DNA of 64,000 nucleotides from Marivibrio sp040218065 (GTDB taxonomy: Bacteria > Pseudomonadota > Alphaproteobacteria > UBA8366 > Aestuariispiraceae), in the NCBI RefSeq assembly GCF_040218065.1, contig NZ_JAVJQE010000004.1, forward strand, positions 1 through 64,000. Reading direction: 5' to 3'. Shown piece after piece: positions 8,189 through 16,762 of the stretch (position 1 is the stretch's first letter; every line of letters begins with the position of its first letter). A model generated the notes under the pieces. The model was given only the letters and a program-made list of their open reading frames with translations. It ran no database searches and was not told where the DNA came from. The translations under genes and the position numbers were made by a program.

Positions 8189-9375
8189 CGCTCGTCATCC
8201 TCATCGTCGGCAGGGCCGAAGCGCGGTCCGCGCCGGGATTCGTCGCGCGCGGCGCGCAGCGCGGCCTGCAGCCCGTCGGGCAAATCCTCGGGAAAATCGT
8301 CCGGCGGGCGGGGCGACCTCTCCAGGCCGTGCGTGCGGTCGGAGAGGCGCTCGTCCTCGTTCTCGGGGGCGCGTTGGCCCGCGTCCTCGTCGGTCGTCGC
8401 CGCCGACTCCGCGGCGGGGGCGTCCGGCAGCAGCAGGCGGGCGAGCGTCAGCGGGTTCAACGGCTTGAGCCCGTCCGCGATGCGCGGGCTCCGGCTCACG
8501 TCGGCGAAGGCGAGACGACCCGCGTCCGCCGCCGCCAGCAGCGCCCCCAGCCGATGGGCGATGTCGAGGCCCGTCGCGATCAGCCGCGTCGGCTCGACCG
8601 GCCGGAAGGCTTTGGCGAGGTCGGCCGCTTCTTCCGCGTCGCGCCCGGCGCCGAGCAGCAGGACGGGCGCCAGATCCGCGGCGGCGGCGAGCTCGATCAG
8701 ATAGGCGAGCTCTTCCAGATCGAACGGGTTGGCGCCGGGCGTGTCGATCACGATCAACTCGCCCCGCCCGCAGGCCTGAAGAATCCGCTTCAGGCCGTCC
8801 GCATCCTCCGCCGCTTCGAAGCGCGCGCCCAGGCGCTCGGCGTAGGCCTTCAGCTGATCCACCGCGCCGACGCGCATCGGGTCGGCGCCGATCAGCACGA
8901 CCGGCGCGGCCTCGCCCCGCTCCTCATAGGCGAGCGCGAGGCGGGCGGCGATCTTGGCGCAGGTGACCGTCTTGCCGACCCCCGGCGGGCCGATCAGCAT
9001 CAACGGCCGGCCGCCGGGCGCGTCCGGGACCGGGCGGAAGGCGAACAGACGGTCAAGTCCGGCGGCGAGCGCCAGCGTCACGTCCAGCTCCTCGCTGTCG
9101 GCGGCCGCCTGGACGATCTCGTCGGTCAGCGCGCGCGGCGTCCCGTGACGCTCGAGCACGGTCGTGATGCGCTCCAGCGCGTCGTCCTGGTCGCCGCCGT
9201 CCCAGCCGCCGGCCTCGTCTTCGCGCTCCTCGATCGCGGCGGTGACGCGGGCGCCGCGCTCCATCTCGTCGTCGGCCTCTTCGGTGGCGACGATAATGGC
9301 GTCGTCGCCCAGCGTCTCGCGCACCAGTTTGAGCGCGGCGCTCAGGCTGTCGGCGTGGAAGCTTTTCAGGCGCAT
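8185..9375 (-). CDS. flhF: Flagellar GTPase FlhF (SRP-like)
   Basis: 396 residues. The N-terminus MRLKSFHADSLSAALKLVRE...GDDAIIV is the typical FlhF B-domain start. The SRP-type GTPase NG domain follows, with P-loop GPPGVGKT (about 129-136), GADPMRVGAVDQL and IDTPGANPFD. FlhF places the flagellar basal body at the pole. The C-terminal 60 residues are acidic, low-complexity and unusual for the family. It lies between flhA (66-base gap) and fleN (ATGA overlap). No strong ribosome site is visible at the ATG. Confidence 0.92.
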   Translation of the reverse strand: MRLKSFHADSLSAALKLVRETLGDDAIIVATEEADDEMERGARVTAAIEEREDEAGGWDGGDQDDALERITTVLERHGTPRALTDEIVQAAADSEELDVTLALAAGLDRLFAFRPVPDAPGGRPLMLIGPPGVGKTVTCAKIAARLALAYEERGEAAPVVLIGADPMRVGAVDQLKAYAERLGARFEAAEDADGLKRILQACGRGELIVIDTPGANPFDLEELAYLIELAAAADLAPVLLLGAGRDAEEAADLAKAFRPVEPTRLIATGLDIAHRLGALLAAADAGRLAFADVSRSPRIADGLKPLNPLTLARLLLPDAPAAESAATTDEDAGQRAPENEDERLSDRTHGLERSPRPPDDFPEDLPDGLQAALRAARDESRRGPRFGPADDEDDER

Positions 9376-9441
9376 CGGCTCAACCCGTCCCGGCCGCGGC
9401 CGAGCGGCGCGGCGTGCAGAAGCGCAAACGCAGATCGCTCA

Positions 9442-11589
9442 TCAGATGCTCGCCACCGTCTTGATGCGGGCCTTCGGGTGGATCTCGTTCTGCGACAGAA
9501 CCACCGTGATCGGCCGGAAGCGCTCGATCACGCTGCGAACATAAGGGCGGATCTGGGGACTGACCAGCAACGCGGGCGTCTCGCCGGCCATGGCCTGCTG
9601 CTCGAAGGTTTGGCGCACCTTGTTGATGAAGTCCTGCAGCTTGGAGGGGGCCATCGCCAACTGCTTGTCGTCGCCCTGGCCGACGATGCTCTCGACGAAG
9701 GCCTGCTCCCACTGCGGCGAGAGCGTGACCAGCGGCACGACCCCGGAATCGTTGGTGTTGGCGTCCGAGATCTGCCGGGCGAGGCGCGCGCGCACATGCT
9801 CGGTGATCTGGGTCATGTTGCGGGTGTAGCCGACGGCCTCGGCGATTCCCTCCAGGATGGTCGGCAGGTCGCGGATTGAGACCCGTTCGGACAGCAGATT
9901 CTGCAGCACCCGCTGAACGGAGCCGAGCGAGAAGGCGCTGGGGATCAGGTCGGCGACCAACTTCTGCTGCGACTGCGGCATCTCTTCCAGGAGCTTTTGG
10001 GTCTCGGCGTAGGAGAGGAGCTCCGCCATGTTGTCCTTCACGATCTCCGTCAGGTGGGTCGTGATGACGGTGGAGCTGTCGACCACGGTGTAGCCGCGGA
10101 ACATCGCCTCTTCGCGCTGGTTTTCCTGCACCCAGACGGCGGGCAGGCCGAAGGTCGGCTCCGTCGTCGCCTCGCCGGGCAGACTGATCTTCTGGCCGCG
10201 CGGGTCCATGCACATCAGCATGTTGGGCCGCAGGTCGCCGCGCCCGGATTCGATTTCCTTCAAGCGGATGACATAGGTGTTGGCGGGTAGTTGCAGGTTG
10301 TCCTGGATGCGCACCGCCGGCATCACGAAGCCCATGTCGCCGGCGATCTGGCGGCGCAGCGCCTTGATCTGGTCGGTCAGGCGGTGCTCCGTGTTTGCGT
10401 TGATCAAGGGCAGGAGACCGTAGCCGAGTTCGAGCCGGATCAGGTCCATCTGCAAGGCGGAGGAGATCGGCTCTTCCGCCGGCGCGGCCGCCTGCTCCTG
10501 ATCGGCCTCAATGGCGCGGGCCTCGGCCTCCGCCTTGTCCTCCGCCGCCTGGCGGCTGACATAGAAAGCGAGCGCGGCCGCCGTCGCCGCCATGATCAGG
10601 AACGGCCAGGCCGGCAGGCCCGGGATCGCGGCCATGATCAGCAGCAGGAAGGCCGCGATGCCCATCGCGGACGGATAGCCCGACAGCTGACCGAAGACCG
10701 CCTTGTCCGTATGGCCGGTCACGCCCGCCTTGGTCACCAGCATGCCCGCGCCGACGGAGACGATCAGCGCCGGGATTTGGCTGACCAGCCCGTCCCCGAT
10801 GGTCAGCAGCGTGTAATTTTCGGCCGCGTCGCCGAAGCTCATGTCGCGTTGGGCGACGCCGATGATCATGCCGCCGATCACATTGATGAAGGTGATCAAC
10901 AGGCCGGCGATCGCATCGCCGCGCACGAATTTCGAGGCGCCGTCCATCGCGCCGAAGAAGGAGCTCTCGGTCTCCAGCTCCTTGCGCCGGGTGCGGGCCT
11001 GATCTTCGTCGATCAGGCCGGAGGAGAGATCGGCGTCGATCGCCATCTGCTTGCCCGGCATCGCGTCCAGCGTGAAGCGCGCCGCGACTTCCGCGATGCG
11101 GCCGGCGCCCTTGGTGATGACGATGAAGTTGATGATCACCAGGATGCCGAACACGATGACGCCGATAACGTAGTTGCCGCCGGCGACGAAGGCGCCGAAG
11201 GCCTCGATCACCCGTCCGGCGGCGTCGGTGCCGGTATGGCCCTCGGACAGGATCAGGCGGGTGGAGGCCACGTTGAGCGCCAACCGCAACATGGTCGCGA
11301 TCAACAAGATCGTCGGGAAGCTGGTCAGCTCCAACGGGCTTGCGATGAAGATGACCGTGAGCAGGATGACGACCGAGAAGGTGATCGAGACCGCGAGCGA
11401 CATGTCCAGGAGCCATGTCGGCATCGGAATCAGCAGCAGGGCCAGGATCGCGACGATCCCCATCGGCAGCCAGATTTCGGAACTGGTCAGCGCCGAGCGG
11501 AAACGGCCGTACGCCGCGCCCGCTCCGCCGCCGCCGCCGACCTGGCGGACGGCCCCGCCCTGTCCCTCGTCAGACTCGCTGTTCGCCAT
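9442..11589 (-). CDS. flhA: Flagellar export apparatus protein FlhA
   Basis: 715 residues, usual length for FlhA, the nonameric ring of the flagellar type III export gate. The N-terminal half has about eight membrane helices (first at about 35-55, MGIVAILALLLIPMP) and the cytoplasmic loop FHIPEP-like region with TRLILSEGHTGTDAAGRVIE and RFTLDAMPGKQMAIDADLS. The cytoplasmic C-terminal half (about 370-715) includes LPAVWV and the NEIHPKARIKTV tail. It lies 98 bases downstream of flbD in the same direction and precedes flhF. Confidence 0.96.
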   Translation of the reverse strand: MANSESDEGQGGAVRQVGGGGGAGAAYGRFRSALTSSEIWLPMGIVAILALLLIPMPTWLLDMSLAVSITFSVVILLTVIFIASPLELTSFPTILLIATMLRLALNVASTRLILSEGHTGTDAAGRVIEAFGAFVAGGNYVIGVIVFGILVIINFIVITKGAGRIAEVAARFTLDAMPGKQMAIDADLSSGLIDEDQARTRRKELETESSFFGAMDGASKFVRGDAIAGLLITFINVIGGMIIGVAQRDMSFGDAAENYTLLTIGDGLVSQIPALIVSVGAGMLVTKAGVTGHTDKAVFGQLSGYPSAMGIAAFLLLIMAAIPGLPAWPFLIMAATAAALAFYVSRQAAEDKAEAEARAIEADQEQAAAPAEEPISSALQMDLIRLELGYGLLPLINANTEHRLTDQIKALRRQIAGDMGFVMPAVRIQDNLQLPANTYVIRLKEIESGRGDLRPNMLMCMDPRGQKISLPGEATTEPTFGLPAVWVQENQREEAMFRGYTVVDSSTVITTHLTEIVKDNMAELLSYAETQKLLEEMPQSQQKLVADLIPSAFSLGSVQRVLQNLLSERVSIRDLPTILEGIAEAVGYTRNMTQITEHVRARLARQISDANTNDSGVVPLVTLSPQWEQAFVESIVGQGDDKQLAMAPSKLQDFINKVRQTFEQQAMAGETPALLVSPQIRPYVRSVIERFRPITVVLSQNEIHPKARIKTVASI

Positions 11590-11687
11590 GGCGCGTCACA
11601 ATCCGATGTCGATCGGGTCGTAAAAAGGCGGCCGGCGCCGACCCCGTCCGCCGTCGAAAGACCGCTTGAAACCCAAGGGGTCTCGCC

Positions 11688-13085
11688 TCACGCGCTACGA
11701 TGCTCCGATTCGCCGGGCATCGGCACGCTGAAGCCTTCTTCGGAATACTGTTTTAGCTTGTTGCGCAGCGTGCGAATGGAGATGCCGAGGATGTTCGCCG
11801 CATGGGTCCGGTTGCCGAGGCAATGGTCGAGCGTGTCGATGATCAGCGCGCGCTCGACCTCGGCCACCGTCTTGCCGACCAGCGCGCCGTCGGCCGGCGC
11901 GGCCGCTTCAGGGCGCCCGGCGGCGGCCGGCTGGTCCGGCGGCGTCGACGCCGGCAAGACCGCCGGCTGATCGTTCAACGCCTCGCCTTCCGTCAGAAGG
12001 ATCGCCTCCGATCCGATCTCGTCCGGCCCCGCCAGCAGCACGGCGCGATGCAGCGTGTTCTCTAGCTCACGCACGTTGCCCGGCCAGTCGTAGGCCTTGA
12101 GGCGCGCCATCGCCTCCGGCGCGATCGGGCGCTGGGGGGCGCCGTTGCTCTCGGCGTATTTTTTGGCGAAATGCTCCGCCAGGGCGGGGATGTCCTCGCG
12201 TCGCTCGCGCAGCGAGGGCAGGCGCAGGTTGACCACGTTGAGACGGAAATAGAGATCTTCCCGAAAGTCCCCGTCCTTCACCGATTGCTGCAGGTTTCGG
12301 TTGGAGGTGGCCAGGATGCGGACGTCGACCTTCACCGGCTTAGAGCCGCCGACGCGGTCGATCTCCCGCTCCTGCAGCGCGCGCAGGAGCTTGGCCTGCA
12401 GCCGGGGGTCCATTTCCGAGACCTCGTCCAGCAGCAGGGTGCCGCCGTGCGCTTCCTCGAACTTTCCGATGCGCCGGGCGACCGCGCCTGAGAAGGCGCC
12501 TTTCTCGTGCCCGAACAGCTCGGACTCCAGAAGATTCTCCGGGATCGCCGCGCAATTGAGGGCGACGAAGGCGTTGGCCGCGCGCTTGCTCTTGGCGTGA
12601 AGATAGCGCGCCATGACCTCCTTGCCGGTGCCGCTTTCGCCCGTGATCAGCACGGAGGCGTCGGACGGCGCGATCTGGTCGGCGAGCTTCAGGACCTGCT
12701 TGGTCGCGGGGTCGCGGCTGATGACGGTGCTGCTCTCCTCCGCCACCGCCTCCAGCACCGCGGCGATCATGTCGGGATCGGGGGGAAGCGGCAGGTACTC
12801 CTTCGCGCCAGCTTCGATCGCGTGGACCGCGACCTCGGCCTCGGTCCCCTCGATGCCGCAGGCGACGACAGGAACGCTGATGCGCTCCGACTTCAGCGCC
12901 TTGACCAGACGCTCGATGTTGAGGCGCACGTCGATCAGGCATAGATCCGCGCCCTTGCCGGCGCGCAACAGTTCAAGCCCGTCGTCGATCGCGTCGACCG
13001 TCTGCACCTTGGCGCCGCGCTTCAGCGCGATCTGGCTCGCCTCGGTCAGGTGCCCTTCGAGGGTTCCGATAATCAGCAGTCGCAT
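11688..13085 (-). CDS. flbD: Sigma-54-dependent flagellar transcription activator FlbD
   Basis: 465 residues with three parts. The N-terminal receiver-like domain (1-110) keeps an Asp in LCLIDVRL and a Lys in AKEYLPL but lacks the acidic pair at its first strand, as expected for phosphorylation-independent FlbD proteins. The AAA+ domain (about 125-355) has Walker A GESGTGKE, GAFSGA (a variant of the sigma-54-contacting GAFTGA loop), Walker B GGTLLLDEVSE and the arginine-finger region. The C-terminal Fis-type helix-turn-helix is THAANILGISIRTLRNKL. It would activate the sigma-54 promoters found here at 4104, 23078 and 27814. Position after fliN matches other alphaproteobacterial fliF operons, here with motA between. 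Confidence 0.92.
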   Translation of the reverse strand: MRLLIIGTLEGHLTEASQIALKRGAKVQTVDAIDDGLELLRAGKGADLCLIDVRLNIERLVKALKSERISVPVVACGIEGTEAEVAVHAIEAGAKEYLPLPPDPDMIAAVLEAVAEESSTVISRDPATKQVLKLADQIAPSDASVLITGESGTGKEVMARYLHAKSKRAANAFVALNCAAIPENLLESELFGHEKGAFSGAVARRIGKFEEAHGGTLLLDEVSEMDPRLQAKLLRALQEREIDRVGGSKPVKVDVRILATSNRNLQQSVKDGDFREDLYFRLNVVNLRLPSLRERREDIPALAEHFAKKYAESNGAPQRPIAPEAMARLKAYDWPGNVRELENTLHRAVLLAGPDEIGSEAILLTEGEALNDQPAVLPASTPPDQPAAAGRPEAAAPADGALVGKTVAEVERALIIDTLDHCLGNRTHAANILGISIRTLRNKLKQYSEEGFSVPMPGESEHRSA

Positions 13086-13104
13086 CGTTCTGTTCCGACC
13101 CCGT

Positions 13105-13938
13105 TTATCCGAAATAATCCACGCGCTCAGACGGCGGCAGAATTGTGTTCAGCAGCATCTCCAACCGGCGCGGGTTCTCCTGCCGGGCGATCGAGGCGGT
13201 GGCCATCACATGCATGTGGTTGATCAGCATGTCCTCGGCCGCGTTGCGCTCCATCTTCGAGGCCAGAGGCGTGAAGACCACGTTCGCCAGCAAAGCCCCG
13301 TAGAAGGTGGTGAGAAGCGCCACCGCCATAGACGGGCCGATGGTGCTGGGATCGTCCAGATTGCCGAGCATCTGGATCAGGCCGACCAGCGTGCCGATCA
13401 GGCCCATCGCCGGCGATATTTCAGCCGCCTTTCGCAGGATGGACACGCTGCGCGACGTGCGCTGGGCGATCGCTTGCACCTCGCGGCGCATGATGCGTTC
13501 GACGTCTTCAGCGGGGGTGCCGTCGATCACCATCAGCAGCCCCTGGTGCAGCATCGGGCTGTCCTCCAGCGCGGCCAGATAGTTCTGCAGCGCGAGCGCC
13601 CCCTTGTGCCGGGCGATCTGCGCCAGTTGCAGCATCTGAACGGCCGCTTCGCCGGGGTGGTCGTGCGGGCGCATGATGGTGCGCGCCACCGATTTCGCGG
13701 CTCCGGCCATATCCTTCAGCGAGAAACAGGCCGTCGTCACCCCGAACGTGCCGCCGATGACGATCAGCACCGACGGCGCGTCCATAAAGGCGGTGGGCGA
13801 GCCGCCGAGCACGATCGCGGTCATGATGAGGCCCGAGGCGGCGATGATGCCGCCGATCGTGGCCACATCGAGCGCGGTGCGCGTCGAGGGTTGGGTCAGG
13901 GGCCGCTGGGGGCCGCCTTCTTCGGCTTCGCTCGCCAT
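13105..13938 (-). CDS. motA: Flagellar stator protein MotA/PomA-type
   Basis: 277 residues, MotA/TolQ/ExbB family. Four membrane helices are visible: about 24-46, 55-75, the ISPAMGLIGTLVGLI segment and the TTFYGALLANVVFTPLA segment. The last two hold the conserved prolines and LTT.YG motif of the torque channel. It resembles the PomA branch (GLIGTLVGLIQML...IGPSMAVALLTT). A MotB partner is not encoded in the window. It lies between fliN (64 bases) and flbD (19 bases) in the operon. It forms the ion-driven stator around the motor; the coupling ion cannot be told from this subunit. Confidence 0.9.
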   Translation of the reverse strand: MASEAEEGGPQRPLTQPSTRTALDVATIGGIIAASGLIMTAIVLGGSPTAFMDAPSVLIVIGGTFGVTTACFSLKDMAGAAKSVARTIMRPHDHPGEAAVQMLQLAQIARHKGALALQNYLAALEDSPMLHQGLLMVIDGTPAEDVERIMRREVQAIAQRTSRSVSILRKAAEISPAMGLIGTLVGLIQMLGNLDDPSTIGPSMAVALLTTFYGALLANVVFTPLASKMERNAAEDMLINHMHVMATASIARQENPRRLEMLLNTILPPSERVDYFG

Positions 13939-14002
13939 CTGCCGGTCGCCGCTCTCTTTGTTCGCGGGGCCGCGTCGTTCGCGGCCTCGCCGGTGGTCTG
14001 GG

Positions 14003-14428
14003 TCAGGTCGGCGACTTATCCGACTTGATGATTTCGGTCATGGTCACGCCCAGCTTGTCGTCGACGACGACGACCTCCCCGCGCGCCACCAGCCGGTTGT
14101 TGACGTAGATGTCGATCGCTTCGCCGACCTTGCGGTCGAGTTCCACGACCGCGCCGCGGCCCAGTTTCAACAGGTTGCTCACCTGCATGCTCGACTTGCC
14201 CAGCACGGCCGACACCTGCACCGGGATCTCGTACACCGCTTCGAGATCGCGTGCGCCGCTCGGCCCCTGATTGGGGTCCGCGCCGCCCCAGCCGCCGTCA
14301 TCCTCCGCCGGGGCCGGCGCCTGCGAGTCGAACTCTTTCAGGTTCAAGTTGTCCTTGTCGGCCCCGCCTTGCTGGTCGCCGCCGTCCTGGCCGGTCTCGT
14401 CCGCGCCGTTCTCGTCGTCATCCGCCAT
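14003..14428 (-). CDS. fliN: Flagellar motor switch protein FliN
   Basis: 141 residues; the ATG is preceded by AGGAGGG. The first 60 residues are an acidic Asp/Gly/Gln-rich extension. The SpoA domain (about 62-135) has IPVQVSAVLGKSSMQVSNLL, LGRGAVVELDRKVGEAIDIYVN and RGEVVVVDDKLGVTMTEII, the FliN C-ring signature. FliN forms the base of the C-ring and binds FliH for export. It follows fliH by 15 bases. Confidence 0.94.
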   Translation of the reverse strand: MADDDENGADETGQDGGDQQGGADKDNLNLKEFDSQAPAPAEDDGGWGGADPNQGPSGARDLEAVYEIPVQVSAVLGKSSMQVSNLLKLGRGAVVELDRKVGEAIDIYVNNRLVARGEVVVVDDKLGVTMTEIIKSDKSPT

Positions 14429-14443
14429 GTCGCGCCCTCCTGG

Positions 14444-15547
14444 TCAGCGCTGATCGTCGGGCGGGCGGCCCGACGCATCGTCTTGTGTGGTCGTGTCGGT
14501 CTGCGCCGCGTCGTCGCCTGCGCTTTCGCCTGCGCTCTCGGCCTCCGAGGAACGTGTCGGGTCCAGGGTCGAGCCGTCGAGACGCTCCGCCGGCCCTTCT
14601 GCCGAAGCATCGTCCCGAACGTCCGCCTGATTCGCGGGGCGGGCGTCCTCCTGATCGTCGGGCGACCCTTCTGGCGGCGCGCCGGTCCCTGCGTCCGTTT
14701 CGCCGTCCGCAGACGCGCCCGGCGAGACATCCTGCGGCGCTTGGGTAGGGGTCTCTTCGTCGGCGGCGTCCGCAGGCGACTCCTCGGCCTGCAGATCGCC
14801 GATCGCTCGCTCCACGGCTTCGTCGATTTCGGCCCAGATGTCGCGGTAGCGTCGCTCGGCGCCGCCGGCGCCCCAATCGAGGGCCGCGTCGCCGCTCTGC
14901 ATCGACGGATCGGCGATCACCGACAGCTTGCCCTCGAACCCGGCGAGGCGGACGGTCTGCTCAAGCCGCTCCGCCAGCGGCTCCGCCGCCTCGGGCGCAA
15001 CGCGAACGCTCAACCGCCCGACGTCCTGCAGGTTCGCAAGCGAGTCCGCGACCAGGCCCACGACCTCCTCGTCCCCGTAGCGTTTGGCGTAGGCCGGCAT
15101 GAGCTTTTCGAAGATGTCTCGGGCGATCTTCGCCATCAAGGCGCCGGCTCGCTCGTGCGCCTGCTTCTGGCGCTCGGCCAGGGGCGTCATGCGCTCCGAG
15201 ACGACCTCGAGCAAATCGGCGATCTGCGCGTCGATCTCCTGCTGGATCTCCTGCCGTCCGGCCTCGAGCCCCTCGCGCCGCCCTTCGTCGTAGGCGGCCG
15301 ATTTGGCGGCTTCAAGCTCTTCCTCCGAGAAAGTCGGGGGAGGCGGCGCCTCCGGTTCCTCGGCCTCGACTTCCTCGCTCTCCCGCGCGGCCGCGTCGCC
15401 CTCCCACGCGGCCGCGTCGCTGTTCGCCGGACGCGCGCGCGCGCCCGGGGCCTCGTCGAAATCGTCGAAGCGCCGCTCGAACAGGAAGGGTTTGTATTTG
15501 GTCGCCACCGGGTCTCGCTTTCGTTCCGCCGGTCGCGTCGCACGCAT
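14444..15547 (-). CDS. fliH: Flagellar assembly protein FliH (export ATPase regulator)
   Basis: Up to 367 residues. The motif YKPFLFERRFDDFDE near the N-terminus is the alphaproteobacterial FliH (FlbE) signature. An alternative GTG start at 15508 (VATKYKPFLF) would fit the family better than the ATG at 15547. A central coiled coil (about 80-160, FSEEELEAAKSAAYDEGRRE) is followed by a V-type-ATPase-subunit-E-like domain (about 165-260). The last 100 residues are a disordered Asp/Glu/Ala-rich tail not needed in other FliH proteins. It follows fliG by 13 bases. FliH escorts the ATPase FliI to the export gate; fliI itself is not in the window. Confidence 0.88.
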   Translation of the reverse strand: MRATRPAERKRDPVATKYKPFLFERRFDDFDEAPGARARPANSDAAAWEGDAAARESEEVEAEEPEAPPPPTFSEEELEAAKSAAYDEGRREGLEAGRQEIQQEIDAQIADLLEVVSERMTPLAERQKQAHERAGALMAKIARDIFEKLMPAYAKRYGDEEVVGLVADSLANLQDVGRLSVRVAPEAAEPLAERLEQTVRLAGFEGKLSVIADPSMQSGDAALDWGAGGAERRYRDIWAEIDEAVERAIGDLQAEESPADAADEETPTQAPQDVSPGASADGETDAGTGAPPEGSPDDQEDARPANQADVRDDASAEGPAERLDGSTLDPTRSSEAESAGESAGDDAAQTDTTTQDDASGRPPDDQR

Positions 15548-15560
15548 CCGGCCGGTCGGG

Positions 15561-16577
15561 TCAGTAGATCAGTTCGTCCTCGGCCCCGCCTTCGGAGATG
15601 ATGATCTCTCCCTTGGCGGCCAGGTCCTTGGCCAGATTGACCATCTCCATCTGCGCCTCGTCGACGTCGCGCAGGCGCACCGCGCCCATAGCGGCCATGT
15701 CCTCCTTGAGGATCTTGGCCGCGCGCTCGGACATGTTGGAGAAGAACAGCTCTTTGATCTGCTCCGACGCGCCTTTGAGCGCGATGCCCAGCTTGTCCTT
15801 GTCGACGTTCCGCAGCAGCGTCTGCACGCCGCCGGGATCGAGCTTCTGCAAGTCCTCGAAGGTGAACATCAGCGCCTTGATCTTCTCGGCCGAGTCCCGA
15901 TTGCGCTCTTCCAGCAGCGTCATGAAGCGGTTCTCGGTGTTGCGGTCGAGGCTGTTGAAAATGTCCGCCATCATCTCGTGGCTGTCGCGCCGTGCGGTGC
16001 GCGCCAGATTGGTCATGAACTCGTTCCTGAGCGTGCGTTCGACGTCGTCGAGCACCTCCTTTTGCACCGCCTCCATGCGCAGCATGCGCATGATGACCTC
16101 CATCGCGAAACTCTCCGGCAGGGCGCCCAGCACGCGGCTCGCGTGGTCCGGCTTGATCTTCGAGAGCACCACCGCGACCGTCTGCGGGTATTCGTTCTTG
16201 AGGTAGTTCGCCAGCACCACCTCGTTCACGTTGGCGAGCTTGTCCCACATCGTGCGGCCGGCGGGGCCCCGGATCTCCTCCATGATGGAGGCGACCTTGT
16301 CGGGATCGAGCGCCTTGGCGAGCAGACGCTCGGTCGAATCGTAGGAGCCGACCAACGAGCCGGTGGAGGAGATCTGCTCGGCGAACTCGACGAACAGACG
16401 CTCCACCAGGTTGGAGCTGACGTTACCCAGATTGGCCATCGTCTGGGAGATTTCCTTGATCTCCTCGTCGTCCATGTGGCTGAACAGCTTGACCGCGTTG
16501 TCCTCGCCGATGGCGAGGATCATGATGGCCGCCTTCTCCGGACCGGTCAGACTGCGAAAATCGTCGCGCACCCGCAT
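15561..16577 (-). CDS. fliG: Flagellar motor switch protein FliG
   Basis: 338 residues, normal length. The N-terminal domain starts at LTGPEKAAIMILAIGED and binds FliF. The middle domain carries the EMPG-like region followed by HPQTVA-type EYPQTVAVVLSKIKPDHASRVL (split here to show the motif). The C-terminal torque domain holds the charged ridge around AEKIKALMFTFEDLQKLDPGG. FliG transmits stator force to the rotor. It lies 185 bases downstream of fliF; that gap shows no clear gene. Confidence 0.95.
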   Translation of the reverse strand: MRVRDDFRSLTGPEKAAIMILAIGEDNAVKLFSHMDDEEIKEISQTMANLGNVSSNLVERLFVEFAEQISSTGSLVGSYDSTERLLAKALDPDKVASIMEEIRGPAGRTMWDKLANVNEVVLANYLKNEYPQTVAVVLSKIKPDHASRVLGALPESFAMEVIMRMLRMEAVQKEVLDDVERTLRNEFMTNLARTARRDSHEMMADIFNSLDRNTENRFMTLLEERNRDSAEKIKALMFTFEDLQKLDPGGVQTLLRNVDKDKLGIALKGASEQIKELFFSNMSERAAKILKEDMAAMGAVRLRDVDEAQMEMVNLAKDLAAKGEIIISEGGAEDELIY

Positions 16578-16762
16578 GAGCTATCCGTCCCGTGAGAGCG
16601 CGCGCCGCCCCCGCGCCGCCGGTGAGACGGGGAGGGGGGCGACGTCGCCGCGAAATCCGATCGTCCATACCGCCACGATTCCGCCGCGCGCCTCAATCCG
16701 CTGCGTCATGGTTGAAATGGTTTCGACCCTCACGGCTCTGCGCCTCTCCGACTGTCGCGCGG

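Noticed and set aside
9380..9441. A possible 20-codon minus-strand reading frame between flhA and flhF
   Set aside because: Very short, Arg-rich and without a separate ribosome site.
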